From: Pseudarcicella hirudinis
GTDB lineage: Bacteria; Bacteroidota; Bacteroidia; Cytophagales; Spirosomataceae
Assembly: GCF_900115665.1 (NCBI RefSeq)
Contig: NZ_FOXH01000005.1
Location: 165,178 to 229,177, forward strand
DNA length: 64,000 nt
Direction: 5' to 3'
This document shows, in pieces, positions 8,897 through 18,229 of the stretch (position 1 is its first letter; every line of letters begins with the position of its first letter). The translations under genes and the position numbers were made by a program. The notes beneath the pieces were generated by a model. It saw only the letters and a program-made list of their open reading frames with translations. It did no database searches and was not told the DNA's origin.

Positions 8897-11020
8897 TTAA
8901 GGCAATGCAAAAGCCACGTAACTATCTCCTTTTTTAGTACCTAATTTCGTACCTCCGCAGGCTACTACTACATATTGTTTCCCATTGACTGAATAAGTAC
9001 TTGGTGTAGCAAATCCGGCTGCGGGAAGTTGTGTTTCCCAAAGAATTTTTCCTGACTTTTTATCGAAAGCTCTGAACATGCCATCTCTGGTAGCAGCAAT
9101 AAATAGCAGCCCTCCTGCCGTTACCACCGGACCTCCGTAATTTTCTGATCCCGTAGTCGGAATACCTTTTGCTTTCAATTCAGGAAATTCTCCCAATGGT
9201 TTTTGCCAAAGATGTTTTCCTGAATTTAAGTCGATAGCCGTAAGTGTTCCCCAGGGCGGACGAATCCCCGGATAACCTTTGGAATCCAGAAATTTATTAT
9301 ACCCGTTAAACTTATAAGGAACAAAAGGTTCTTTCTTACCCGGGGCAGATGCGGCAGCAGCTTCAACTTTTTCATCACCAAACAGGAAGGCAATTAATGC
9401 CTGCTTCTCTGTTGCCGAAATATTTGAGAAACCCGGCATCATACCTTTCCCGTTTGTGATCAATTTCGATACATATTCTCTGTCGCGCTTTTGTCCGATA
9501 TTAACCAGCGAAGGATAACCGCTGGTTGGATTACCTTTTCTTTCCGGACCATGACAAACAGTACAAGTGGTAGTATAGATCCTTTGTCCTGGACTCAGAT
9601 GGATCAGTTCGTCCTCTTTAGGAGTAGGTTTCAAACTAAAAACCCAGGCCATTTCATTGGCATTAACATACATGATACCGTCAGGGTCAACAGCCGCTCC
9701 GCCCCATTCAGCTCCTCCGTCAGCACCCGGATATACCAGCGTTTCTTTCTTATTCAGAGGCCGATAAACGCCTTTTTGTAATCGATTGTAAGTGGCGGTC
9801 AATTCCTTTTTATCATCGGAATAAGGGTTAATATCTCCGGGACCTACGATTTGTCTGGCAAAAGGTGCCGGCAAAACCGGAATCGGCTGCGTAGGCCAGG
9901 TTGGTTCATCAGACAATTCCGATTTAGGAAAAGGTTTTTCCAGAATCGGGAACAATGGTTTACCAGTTACCCGGTCAAACACAAAAACATGACCCGTTTT
10001 GGTAACTTGCGCCACTGCGTCAATTTTCTTTCCTTTTTGTGTAACAGTGATCAGATTGGGAGGTGCCGGCAAATCTTTATCCCAGATATCATGATGCACA
10101 AACTGATAATGCCAGAGACGTTTCCCTGTTTTGGCATCTAAAGCCAATAAACTATTGGCAAACAAATTCTGCCCTTTCCGGTTTCCTCCGTAAAAATCAA
10201 AGGCTGCCGAACCTGTGGGTACAAATAAAATGCCCCTTTCTCTGTCAACGGCCATTCCGGCCCAGTTGTTGGCTCCTCCGACATTGGTATTTTTATAGGC
10301 GTATTTCGGCCAGGTATTGTACCCGTACTCTCCCGGATGAGGAATGGTATGGAATACCCAGGCAAGTTTTCCCGTACGAACATTAAATGCCTGAATATTG
10401 CCGGGAGCAGCATCCGCCCCTTCTGAAAGCCTTAAAGGCATGAAAATCAAATCGCGGTATAAAGTTCCGGGCGTGTTGGAAATAACAAATTTGTCGGCAG
10501 CATTTTCACCAAGACCCTCTCTCAGACTCACTCTTCCGTTATCCCCGAAATTTGTAATTTTTTGACCCGTTCCGGCATCAACAGCATATAACCAGGAACC
10601 ATAGGCAAACAAAATCCTTGAAGCATCCTTATTCAGGGCATCCTCCCAGTAAGTTACCCCTCGGTTTGTATTAAATGCTGAACCGTTGCCATCAGAAAAT
10701 TGCCAGATTTGTTTTCCGGTCTCAGCATTCAGAGCAAATAATTTATTAGAAGCCGTCACCCCGAAAAGCGTTCCTTTTACAATGATAGGGTTACACTGAA
10801 CCTGCCCTGAATCAAGTGAATGATATTCCCAGGCAATCTTCAGGTCAGAGACATTGGAAGTATTAATCTGATCCAAAGAAGAATAATGGTTCCTTCCCGG
10901 CCCTCCAAGATATTCTGACCATTCTTCACCTTCAGAGAAAGCCTTCCGCCAGGGAATATATTGCATGGCTATAACTGAGGCAAAAGACAGTAACATTAAA
11001 GGGATAATTTTTTTCTTCAT
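8897..11020 (-). CDS. PQQ-dependent dehydrogenase with embedded cytochrome c domain
   Basis: 707 residues. An N-terminal hydrophobic export segment (about 5-22) is followed by a beta-propeller with repeated Trp-docking motifs (ALNAETGKQIWQF, AVDAGTGQKI, ALDAKTGKRLWHY), as in PQQ quinoproteins. A cytochrome c domain sits at about 475-555: haem site CTVCH with Cys486, Cys489 and His490, and the distal Met probably in GKGMMPGF. The propeller then resumes (TAIDLNSGKHLWQKP, AFDKKSGKILWET) to the end, so the cytochrome is inserted between propeller blades rather than appended. Members of this family oxidise sugars or alcohols in the periplasm and pass electrons to the respiratory chain. The substrate is unknown. 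It is downstream of the SusCD pair but separated from it by a terminator. Confidence 0.9.
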   Translation of the reverse strand: MKKKIIPLMLLSFASVIAMQYIPWRKAFSEGEEWSEYLGGPGRNHYSSLDQINTSNVSDLKIAWEYHSLDSGQVQCNPIIVKGTLFGVTASNKLFALNAETGKQIWQFSDGNGSAFNTNRGVTYWEDALNKDASRILFAYGSWLYAVDAGTGQKITNFGDNGRVSLREGLGENAADKFVISNTPGTLYRDLIFMPLRLSEGADAAPGNIQAFNVRTGKLAWVFHTIPHPGEYGYNTWPKYAYKNTNVGGANNWAGMAVDRERGILFVPTGSAAFDFYGGNRKGQNLFANSLLALDAKTGKRLWHYQFVHHDIWDKDLPAPPNLITVTQKGKKIDAVAQVTKTGHVFVFDRVTGKPLFPILEKPFPKSELSDEPTWPTQPIPVLPAPFARQIVGPGDINPYSDDKKELTATYNRLQKGVYRPLNKKETLVYPGADGGAEWGGAAVDPDGIMYVNANEMAWVFSLKPTPKEDELIHLSPGQRIYTTTCTVCHGPERKGNPTSGYPSLVNIGQKRDREYVSKLITNGKGMMPGFSNISATEKQALIAFLFGDEKVEAAAASAPGKKEPFVPYKFNGYNKFLDSKGYPGIRPPWGTLTAIDLNSGKHLWQKPLGEFPELKAKGIPTTGSENYGGPVVTAGGLLFIAATRDGMFRAFDKKSGKILWETQLPAAGFATPSTYSVNGKQYVVVACGGTKLGTKKGDSYVAFALP

Positions 11021-11411
11021 ATTTATAAGCTGGTATTTGTATTTGAGTGTTAATATCGGTAAAAACCAGGGTAAAAGCTGTCCTTTATTCTATGCACTCT
11101 GATATAATTTATTTCATATAATGTTGTACCCCTTCAATATTTCCTGCTAATATTCCTGATTTCATCTGATTATCGGCTTATTGCTTCTATTAATTTTCAC
11201 AAATAATCAACTGATTTTCAAATCATTGTCTTAATATTTATATCTAATTCTAAACGCAAACCCCGGAGTAAGCTAAAATTAACTTACTCCGGGGTTTATA
11301 CTTTTTATAACAGATACAGAACCGGTCAGTCTGAAGGACACCAGACCAATAATTCAATTACTTCAAAAATCATTTATCATAAAAGAAACCCTCATAAGGA
11401 TAAAATGATAT
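11021..11411. other. Intergenic region between susD-like and PQQ dehydrogenase genes
   Basis: AT-rich, 391 bp. The only supported element is the strong terminator at 11258-11297. I see no clear TAnnTTTG promoter for the PQQ gene, which may start at a divergent promoter or be read through from the SusCD operon. Confidence 0.5.
11258..11297 (-). terminator. Intrinsic terminator after the SusC/SusD operon
   Basis: A perfect 15-bp stem, AAACCCCGGAGTAAG (11258-11272) with CTTACTCCGGGGTTT (11283-11297), and a 10-nt loop. It lies downstream of the minus-strand susD-like gene. The T-tract on the minus strand is short (TTTGCGTTT), so some read-through into the PQQ gene is possible. Confidence 0.78.
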
Positions 11412-13289
11412 TTATTGAAACGGATCAAAGCTACCTCCCCAATTGTTATTTTGCTGTAATTTAGGGTTACGCTGTAAAATGCTGTAAGGCAATCCAAACA
11501 AATACTGGTTATCCTGGATATTAATTGGTGCTTTATCTCCATTTACTACGGTGCATGAAAATTTGGAATAAACAGCGGGCTGATTAATATCATCCAGTTT
11601 TCCCGGCAAAGAGGCATCAGGTTTTAAAATAATAGCAAATCCATGTCTTTTCCCCAGTGATCTTAAATAATCAAAGGCTTTCCAGCGACGTAAATCATCC
11701 CAGCGTTTGTTTTCGAAAGCTAACTCTACAAATCTTTCATCACGAATGGCCTTGCGTAAATCTGAAGTATTGATACCATAATTCCCTGTGCCAGAGCTTA
11801 TGCCTGCCCGTTGCCGGATAGGTGTTAAATAGTTCAGCGCCTCGGAACCCTTTCCTGATTCAAAAGCAGCTTCAGCGAGATTTAATAATACTTCGGCATA
11901 TCTTATTTCAGGCCAGTCAGTAGCTGTATGGAGCGCATCAGGAGCCGTTTTATCTATACCCTTGGCTCTGTAAGTACAATTGGGTGAGAACTCTGTGAGC
12001 CCTGACCATGACTGGTTTAAGTCATTTTTATATTTCCCGTTGCTCTTATCCAGCGCATTATTGTTTGCATCAATCTGTCCATATTGTAAGAAAGACCAAT
12101 TATACACATTCATTTTCTGCCATTTTGAACCCCACATTACAGGAGCTCCGTTATACAAAACTGTCGCATAAAATCTGTCATCCCGATTTAGAAAATATTT
12201 TTGATAATCAGCTGTTGTAACTGGGTTGTATGCAGAACCATCTTTCATCGGAAATGCTTTTAACAACTCCCAGGAAGGACAATCAGATTCCCAGTCATCA
12301 GCCGAAGCAAATAATGGAATGAAACCCGGTGCCGGATAAAAAGATTCAGGATAGTTAAATCGTCTTACCATGATTACCTCTCTGTTCATTTCATCTTCCC
12401 AGATTTTACCAAAAACCGGATATAAACCTTTTCCTCTTGAATCTAAATAATTCTTTGCTGCTAAATTGGCATCATAGGCTTTTTGCCATGTTGCCACACC
12501 ATTTAAACCATTAAATAAAGGACTGGCATAAAATAACAATACTCTTCCTTTAAAAGCCATCGCCGCACCTTTGTCTATACGACCAGCATCTTTTCCACTC
12601 CAGCTATCTGGTAATATGGCAATAGCATCATCTAAATCCTTCAGGATTTGTGTCACACATTCAGAAGTTTTGTTACGGGGTTTTTGAATAGAAGACAAAT
12701 CACCTACAGGCTGAGGTTCCATAATTAAAGGCATACCTCCTACATCTTTTACCAATGAATGATAAGCCCAGGCTCTGAAAAACAAGGCTTGTCCTTTTAT
12801 TGCTTTTTTATTTCCTTCATCAAAAGTAGCTTTGTCAATTTTTGCCAAAACCTGATTGATACTTCGGATACTTCCGTAAGTTTTTACAGCCCAGCCTTCC
12901 GAAACATCGGCTCTGTCATAATTTTCAAGCCAGTCGTAGGTAGCAGTCCCTAACAGATACCTTGATGTTTCCATGTCTGTGGGAGCTGCTTCGTCGGTAC
13001 CGGTATAGGTACTATACTGCACAAGATTCGTATTTGCATCCCAGCTCCAGAACCAGTTATTCATAGCTTTGGAACAACCTCCGGGATTACCGGTGCCATA
13101 AGCCATACCCGGCATGAGGTTATAATATACAGTATCTAAAAATGCGGTTGCAGCTGTCGGGGAGCTCCAGATTTGTGCTTCATCCAGCGTATTTAATGGC
13201 TGATTATCCAATATATTGGTACGACAACTACTGAATAGCATTGAAAATGCTATGGTAAGTCCTATTATGATTGAAAAAATATTTTTCAT
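11412..13289 (-). CDS. RagB/SusD family outer-membrane nutrient-binding lipoprotein
   Basis: 625 residues. The lipoprotein signal ends in FSSC (acylated Cys22). The SusD hallmarks are the N-terminal NQPLNTLDEAQIW segment, a helical TPR-like region (AIKGQALFFRAWAYHSLV, about 165-185) and the C-terminal EVLLNLAEAAFESG, IRDERFVELAFENKRWDDLRRW and NPKLQQN motifs. SusD proteins cap the partner SusC transporter at the cell surface and bind the ligand. The start lies 31 bp after the SusC stop, so the two are one transcription unit. Ligand unknown: no glycoside hydrolase is adjacent, only a PQQ dehydrogenase. Confidence 0.94.
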   Translation of the reverse strand: MKNIFSIIIGLTIAFSMLFSSCRTNILDNQPLNTLDEAQIWSSPTAATAFLDTVYYNLMPGMAYGTGNPGGCSKAMNNWFWSWDANTNLVQYSTYTGTDEAAPTDMETSRYLLGTATYDWLENYDRADVSEGWAVKTYGSIRSINQVLAKIDKATFDEGNKKAIKGQALFFRAWAYHSLVKDVGGMPLIMEPQPVGDLSSIQKPRNKTSECVTQILKDLDDAIAILPDSWSGKDAGRIDKGAAMAFKGRVLLFYASPLFNGLNGVATWQKAYDANLAAKNYLDSRGKGLYPVFGKIWEDEMNREVIMVRRFNYPESFYPAPGFIPLFASADDWESDCPSWELLKAFPMKDGSAYNPVTTADYQKYFLNRDDRFYATVLYNGAPVMWGSKWQKMNVYNWSFLQYGQIDANNNALDKSNGKYKNDLNQSWSGLTEFSPNCTYRAKGIDKTAPDALHTATDWPEIRYAEVLLNLAEAAFESGKGSEALNYLTPIRQRAGISSGTGNYGINTSDLRKAIRDERFVELAFENKRWDDLRRWKAFDYLRSLGKRHGFAIILKPDASLPGKLDDINQPAVYSKFSCTVVNGDKAPINIQDNQYLFGLPYSILQRNPKLQQNNNWGGSFDPFQ

Positions 13290-13319
13290 TTATATAGCAT
13301 TTAAATAATACATAAATAA

Positions 13320-16300
13320 TTAAAACTGGAAATTGATCCCTGTATTCACCGTTCGCATCACAGGATAGCTTGAACCTGAAAATGTTTCAGGATCGTAATA
13401 TTTAAATCCGGTAATAGTGAGCAGGTTAGTAGCTCCGATGAATACGTTTGCCGACTTAATTCCTACCTTTCCTTTGATTAAATTTTTCAGGTCATAGGAA
13501 AGCTGCACGTTTTTCAATCTTACAAAAGTGGCGTCATAGATATTGTAGGTTGATGCTACTTTGTAGCCGTTTTCTCTCGGATCTCCTGATCTGAAGATTT
13601 TAGGGGCTGTTCCATCCGGATTTTGCGGAGTCCAAGCATTATCATAATAAGTTGGTGCAACCAAGCCCGGGAAACTTCTTCCCCAAGGATCATTATAAAG
13701 AATTTTGTAACCACCTAATCCTCCCCAAAGCATATCAAGAGAAAATCCTTTGTAGTTAAAATTCAGATTTAAACCAAATGAAATTGGCGCATTATTCGAT
13801 CCAAACGTACCATTGCCATTATAGCTGGCAGCTGTATTCCCCATATTACCATATTGGGCTATCACTATTCTGTCATAATTATCAATTTTCCCGTCAGGCT
13901 TTCCATTTGGCCCTGAAACATCCTGAAAATTCATCATTCCTAATTCAGGTTTAGCTCCGAATATGGTATAGTTTGCAGGTAGATTATCCACATCTCTTTG
14001 ATTTCTAAGGATTCCGGTAGCATTATAACCAACCATTGCATTGAGTGCTTTACCATTAGGATCTTCAGCCGGCAAGCTATTGGAAGGAGCATCTATCTGA
14101 ATCACCTTGGTGGTAGCCAGTCCTAAATTGGCAGAAACATTCATCTCAAATCCTTTAAATAATTTTGCCCGCTTATAACCTAACTCTATTTCAAAACCTT
14201 CTGCATTCATTTTACCATAATTTTCAGGAGGGTATGTTGCACCAAATTCAACTGGTAGATTTAACAAACGTTTACCTAAAATATCATAGGTATTCTTTGT
14301 CCAATATTCTGCGGTAAGGTTCCAGTGTTTGAGGAAATTGACATCCATACCTAAATTGAAAGATTTTGATGTTTCCCAGGTATAATTTGGATTAGAAATA
14401 CCATTATATGCTACCATACTCGAATTTCCTACCGGGTCACCAACTGCATAGGAAGTAGTAGATGCGTTATAAAGCTCCTTCCATAAATAATTGAAAGAAG
14501 GGTCATTACCTGTAGTCCCATATGAAACACGTAGTTTCAGAAGATCTATCATTGATTTTTTGTCCAGATTTTCAAAGAAAGATTCCTTTGAAATTACCCA
14601 GGCTGCCGAAGCAGAAGGAAAGAAGCCCCAGCGTTTGTCTGGCGCAAAATTGCTGGAACCATCCTGACGTGCAGAAAAGGACGCTAAATATTTTCCATCG
14701 TAATCATAATTAATCCTTCCGATATAAGACATCCGGCTAGGTAAATAAGCTTCATATCCTGTTGCCTTCGTATCCCCTGCTACTGAACTTGTAAAAGCAA
14801 ACTGATCGGTTGTGTAATACGGAAAGTTTTGCTTATTAATGGAAGAATAAGTATAATAACCTTCTGACTGCTCGTAACCAGCTAAAACATTTATGGTATG
14901 TTCGTTAATCTTTTTATCATAAGTCATTATTCCATTCAACTGATAAGAAGTCCTCTTTCCATTGGTGTTTTCAATATAAGCTGAGGATGGAGAACCGCTT
15001 TCAACAGTGCCTGTAACTTCATTTGTAAACACTCCGGCGACAGAATTCGGATCCGGTTTAAATTTATACAGCGTTACCTTTTGAGCAAATGATTTTGAAA
15101 AACTATAGACAGTATTATTGCTATACAGCATTTTAACCGTAAGTCCATCTATAAATGGGACTTTATACTCTGCTGTTAATAAGGCATCTATCTGCTGATT
15201 ATTGGATTTGACATATCCTCCTTTTCGCATAACTTCAATAGGATTGCCCCCCAACCAGCCCGGATCTACCGGTTTGCCATCAATATAAGCCGGAGCAGTA
15301 CCTCCACCCAAATAAAATAACTTTTCATAAAACCCGGACAAATCTGTCTGGGAAGCAAGAGATGCTGCAATTGACTGTCGATTGAAATTATTGAAATTCA
15401 GGTTTACACCTACTGTTAAATCTTTATTCAGCTTGGCCGAAACTTTGCCACGTATGTCGTATCTATCACTTGTCATATTTGGCAAAAAGCCTTTTTCATC
15501 ATAATAATTGCCCCCGATAAAATAGTTGACATTATCACTACCTCCCGAAACATTTAAACTATGCTTTTGGGAAAAAGGATTTTGATAAACCTCATTAAAA
15601 TAAATTCTGCCATCAGGATTATTTTTAGCGATCCACTGTTTGTCATAATCATTGTATTTTACAGTCGGGGCATACAAACTGTTAACAATATCGGCCGATT
15701 TAAGTAAAGGCATATACTCAAACTGTTTTGCCGGCTGACTATTTAACACCGCCACTGAAGTAAATTGCACCTGCGTTTTCCCGCTTTTACCAATTTTTGT
15801 GGTTACCAGTAATACTCCATTTGATGCCCGTGAACCATAAATAGCTGTAGAAGAGGCATCTTTTAAAATGCTCAGACTTTCGATCTGACTGGGGTCTAAA
15901 GCATCAAATGCACTCTGGTCTCTGATAACTCCGTCGATAACAAACAAAGGAGGTGCGGCATTCCAGGATGAAGCAGCACGAATCCGAACACTAGACGTTT
16001 GACCCGGAATCCCCGTAGCTGATTGTACATATACACCCGAAGCCCTCCCCGCCAAAATATTTGATAAGTTGGAAGCAGGAATATTTACCATTTCTCTGGC
16101 ATTCACCGTAGATACAGCACTGGTTAAGCTCGCTTTTGTCTGAGTACCATAGCCCACAACAATAACTTCTTCCATTGCATTAATGTAGGTTTTCAAGGTA
16201 ATCGTAAGATTAGTTTTGTTTCCTACTAAAACTTCCTGTTTTTCGTATCCGACAAAACTGATTACCAAAACTGCATTATTGGAGGGTATATTTATTCTGA

Positions 16301-16802
16301 ATTGTCCATTTGCATCAGTGACAATTCCTTTCGCTGTTCCTTTTATAACAATATTGACCCCGGGCATCGCCTCACCTTTTTCATCCCTTACCACGCCTGA
16401 GATGTTTTGCTCGTTTGGGGAGGGTTCCTCGGCATTATCTTCTGTCCGGTTCAATATAATCTGTTTGCCTGAAAGTTTATAATTGAGACGTAATGGTCTG
16501 AGTAAAGTATTCAGTACCTCACCAAGCGGTTTGTTATTTACATTAATATTTACCTTACGGTTTACCTGAATCAGACTGGAACTGTACAGAAATTGTGCCT
16601 CAGATAATTTCTCAAGCTGATTCAAAACAGTCTTTACCGGCTGATCTTCAAGATTCAGCGTAATGTTTTTATTAAGTATGTCCTGTGCGTTTGTTTCACT
16701 TCCAAATGAAACATTAATAAAGACCGTGCACATCAATAACTGGAAAATGGTTATCCTCATGAACTTATGGGCTAAATCATGGAATTGTAAACGATTTTTC
16801 AT
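13320..16802 (-). CDS. SusC/RagA TonB-linked transporter with STN signalling domain
   Basis: About 1160 residues from the ATG at 16802 (MKNRLQFHDLAHKFMRI, a typical N-terminus of this class). A GTG 51 bp further upstream is possible but less likely. Domain order: signal peptide; STN domain (about 40-110, NITLNLEDQPVKTVLNQL); carboxypeptidase-like domain (about 130-205, ISGVVRDEKGEAMPGVNIVI); the SusC box (EEVIVVGYGTQTKASLT); plug (ASSTAIYGSRASNGVLLVTTK); and the barrel to the end (TGINFQF). The STN domain contacts an inner-membrane FecR anti-sigma, and a FecR/ECF pair lies directly upstream. So this is a transducing transporter that should induce its own operon when its ligand binds. Confidence 0.94.
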   Translation of the reverse strand: MKNRLQFHDLAHKFMRITIFQLLMCTVFINVSFGSETNAQDILNKNITLNLEDQPVKTVLNQLEKLSEAQFLYSSSLIQVNRKVNINVNNKPLGEVLNTLLRPLRLNYKLSGKQIILNRTEDNAEEPSPNEQNISGVVRDEKGEAMPGVNIVIKGTAKGIVTDANGQFRINIPSNNAVLVISFVGYEKQEVLVGNKTNLTITLKTYINAMEEVIVVGYGTQTKASLTSAVSTVNAREMVNIPASNLSNILAGRASGVYVQSATGIPGQTSSVRIRAASSWNAAPPLFVIDGVIRDQSAFDALDPSQIESLSILKDASSTAIYGSRASNGVLLVTTKIGKSGKTQVQFTSVAVLNSQPAKQFEYMPLLKSADIVNSLYAPTVKYNDYDKQWIAKNNPDGRIYFNEVYQNPFSQKHSLNVSGGSDNVNYFIGGNYYDEKGFLPNMTSDRYDIRGKVSAKLNKDLTVGVNLNFNNFNRQSIAASLASQTDLSGFYEKLFYLGGGTAPAYIDGKPVDPGWLGGNPIEVMRKGGYVKSNNQQIDALLTAEYKVPFIDGLTVKMLYSNNTVYSFSKSFAQKVTLYKFKPDPNSVAGVFTNEVTGTVESGSPSSAYIENTNGKRTSYQLNGIMTYDKKINEHTINVLAGYEQSEGYYTYSSINKQNFPYYTTDQFAFTSSVAGDTKATGYEAYLPSRMSYIGRINYDYDGKYLASFSARQDGSSNFAPDKRWGFFPSASAAWVISKESFFENLDKKSMIDLLKLRVSYGTTGNDPSFNYLWKELYNASTTSYAVGDPVGNSSMVAYNGISNPNYTWETSKSFNLGMDVNFLKHWNLTAEYWTKNTYDILGKRLLNLPVEFGATYPPENYGKMNAEGFEIELGYKRAKLFKGFEMNVSANLGLATTKVIQIDAPSNSLPAEDPNGKALNAMVGYNATGILRNQRDVDNLPANYTIFGAKPELGMMNFQDVSGPNGKPDGKIDNYDRIVIAQYGNMGNTAASYNGNGTFGSNNAPISFGLNLNFNYKGFSLDMLWGGLGGYKILYNDPWGRSFPGLVAPTYYDNAWTPQNPDGTAPKIFRSGDPRENGYKVASTYNIYDATFVRLKNVQLSYDLKNLIKGKVGIKSANVFIGATNLLTITGFKYYDPETFSGSSYPVMRTVNTGINFQF

Positions 16803-16856
16803 ACATTTGATAGATTTTGTTAAGTTGTTAAAATTTGACAAACAGCTTCCCACGCA

Positions 16857-16929
16857 CCCGCTTTGGCGGGCGTCTTTACCGACAGAAAGAGAAGCGAATG
16901 GTCAGTGATGTGGCCGCATCATTGACCAT
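16857..16929 (-). promoter_or_regulatory. Two stem-loops in the leader between fecR and the susC-like gene
   Basis: A 13-bp inverted repeat with a single G-T pair (ATGGTCAGTGATG at 16898-16910 and CATCATTGACCAT at 16917-16929, 6-nt loop), and a second, GC-rich hairpin (CCCGC-tttg-GCGGG, 16857-16870). Both lie in the 234-bp gap upstream of the SusC start. They may be an attenuator, an operator or RNA stabilisers; no T-run follows on the minus strand. Confidence 0.45.
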
Positions 16930-17036
16930 ATTTTGTGGAGTTAAGGGCTATTCACGTAATTTTTCTTCATATATTATTTGTTTGGATTTTAAGGTACTTT
17001 TTATTCATTCTTTTTAATTACAGTATTAAGCTAATC

Positions 17037-18143
17037 CTATCTGCCACATCCTTTTGAAGTAATCACAATCTGCGCATCAATAATTTCGTAATGAGCTTCC
17101 AGCCCTTCACATATCAGCCTGATTTTATCATTCAAAGGTTCATCATTTAAATGAGCTGTCAGTTTGCAGTTCGCCAATAGATCTTCGTCATAAATAATAT
17201 CAACGCCATAAGCTTTCTCAATCAAATCAATCACTTTTGCAGCAGGAGCATCATCAAAATCAAATGAAAATTGCTGGGCAGCCATTGTTAGCATCTGAGG
17301 TTCCTGCACCAGGCTGCGGGACAGACGTAATTCAGTCCTTTCAAGCGTAATCTGCTGATTTGGTGCAAGTACAATTCCTTCAAGTTCCCGATTACTTAAC
17401 TTACGATTTTTAAAAGGATCTTTACGGGTAAAGACAGAAACTCTTCCGGTTTTCACCAATACTTCAATCTGTTTTTCATCAGGAAAAGCCTTTACGGTAA
17501 AGCTTGTCCCCAAAACCTTGGTAATCAATTCATTGGCATATACAAAAAAGGGTTTTGCAGGATTCTTCGTTACTTCAAAAAATGCTTCACCTGAGAGGTA
17601 CACTTCCCTTTTTTCACCACCAAACATCTTAGTGTCATAGCTTAACTTTCCAGCTTTTTGCAGTAAAACAGAACTGCCGTCAGGCAGATTAATCAGTAAG
17701 GGTTTTTCAGAATCATTAACTTTTTCTACAAATGATGAGGTTTGGGCATAGGAAATCAGGTTTTCATAAGTAACCTTATCAGTACTTCCCCAATTGATTT
17801 TCAATTGCCAGCCAATGATACAACCTGCCAATAAAACCGCAGCCGCTGCCCAACGCCAGTTTCTGAACAGAATCATTTTACCCGGTTTAGTCTCCCGGGT
17901 TTCATCATTCATCTGAGCCTGAATATTCTCCCACATCGCATTCCTGACCTCCTGACCAGGTTCGGTATAAGAAAGACCGGACCCCGCCAGAATGACAATT
18001 CTGGCTTTTTCCATTTCAGCTTTCTTTTCCGGGAATTTCAATTGAAATTCCTGCCAAAATGAGTCATCCTGACCTCTTTTTACCCAATCCAGAAACTTTT
18101 GGTCAAGTAAAAAATCTTCTACATTAAAGTTTAAATAATTCAT
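17037..18143 (-). CDS. FecR-type anti-sigma factor
   Basis: 368 residues. A cytoplasmic N-terminal sigma-binding part (about 1-90, with the motif FLDWVKRGQDDSFWQEF) is followed by one membrane helix (about 96-114, RWAAAAVLLAGCIIGW), a periplasmic FecR domain (about 125-245, with LPDGSSVLLQKAGKLSY and REVYLSGEAFFEVT) and a C-terminal DUF4974 domain (about 290-365, VIDLIEKAYGVDIIYDE). The last is typical of Bacteroidota FecR and STN-like. It should hold the ECF sigma factor inactive until the STN domain of the downstream SusC signals ligand. The sigma gene lies 86 bp upstream on the same strand. Confidence 0.95.
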   Translation of the reverse strand: MNYLNFNVEDFLLDQKFLDWVKRGQDDSFWQEFQLKFPEKKAEMEKARIVILAGSGLSYTEPGQEVRNAMWENIQAQMNDETRETKPGKMILFRNWRWAAAAVLLAGCIIGWQLKINWGSTDKVTYENLISYAQTSSFVEKVNDSEKPLLINLPDGSSVLLQKAGKLSYDTKMFGGEKREVYLSGEAFFEVTKNPAKPFFVYANELITKVLGTSFTVKAFPDEKQIEVLVKTGRVSVFTRKDPFKNRKLSNRELEGIVLAPNQQITLERTELRLSRSLVQEPQMLTMAAQQFSFDFDDAPAAKVIDLIEKAYGVDIIYDEDLLANCKLTAHLNDEPLNDKIRLICEGLEAHYEIIDAQIVITSKGCGR

Positions 18144-18229
18144 GTTTGGTGGAGCTTAAATACAAATTTTATGCCTTCAAAAGTTCCAAAGACAGCTTCT
18201 TTGCTTTTAACTCACCTGAAAAGCTTTTT

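Noticed and set aside
16803..16853. GTG-initiated extension of the SusC protein
   Set aside because: The ATG at 16802 gives a typical N-terminus, and a GC-rich hairpin sits right at the proposed GTG.
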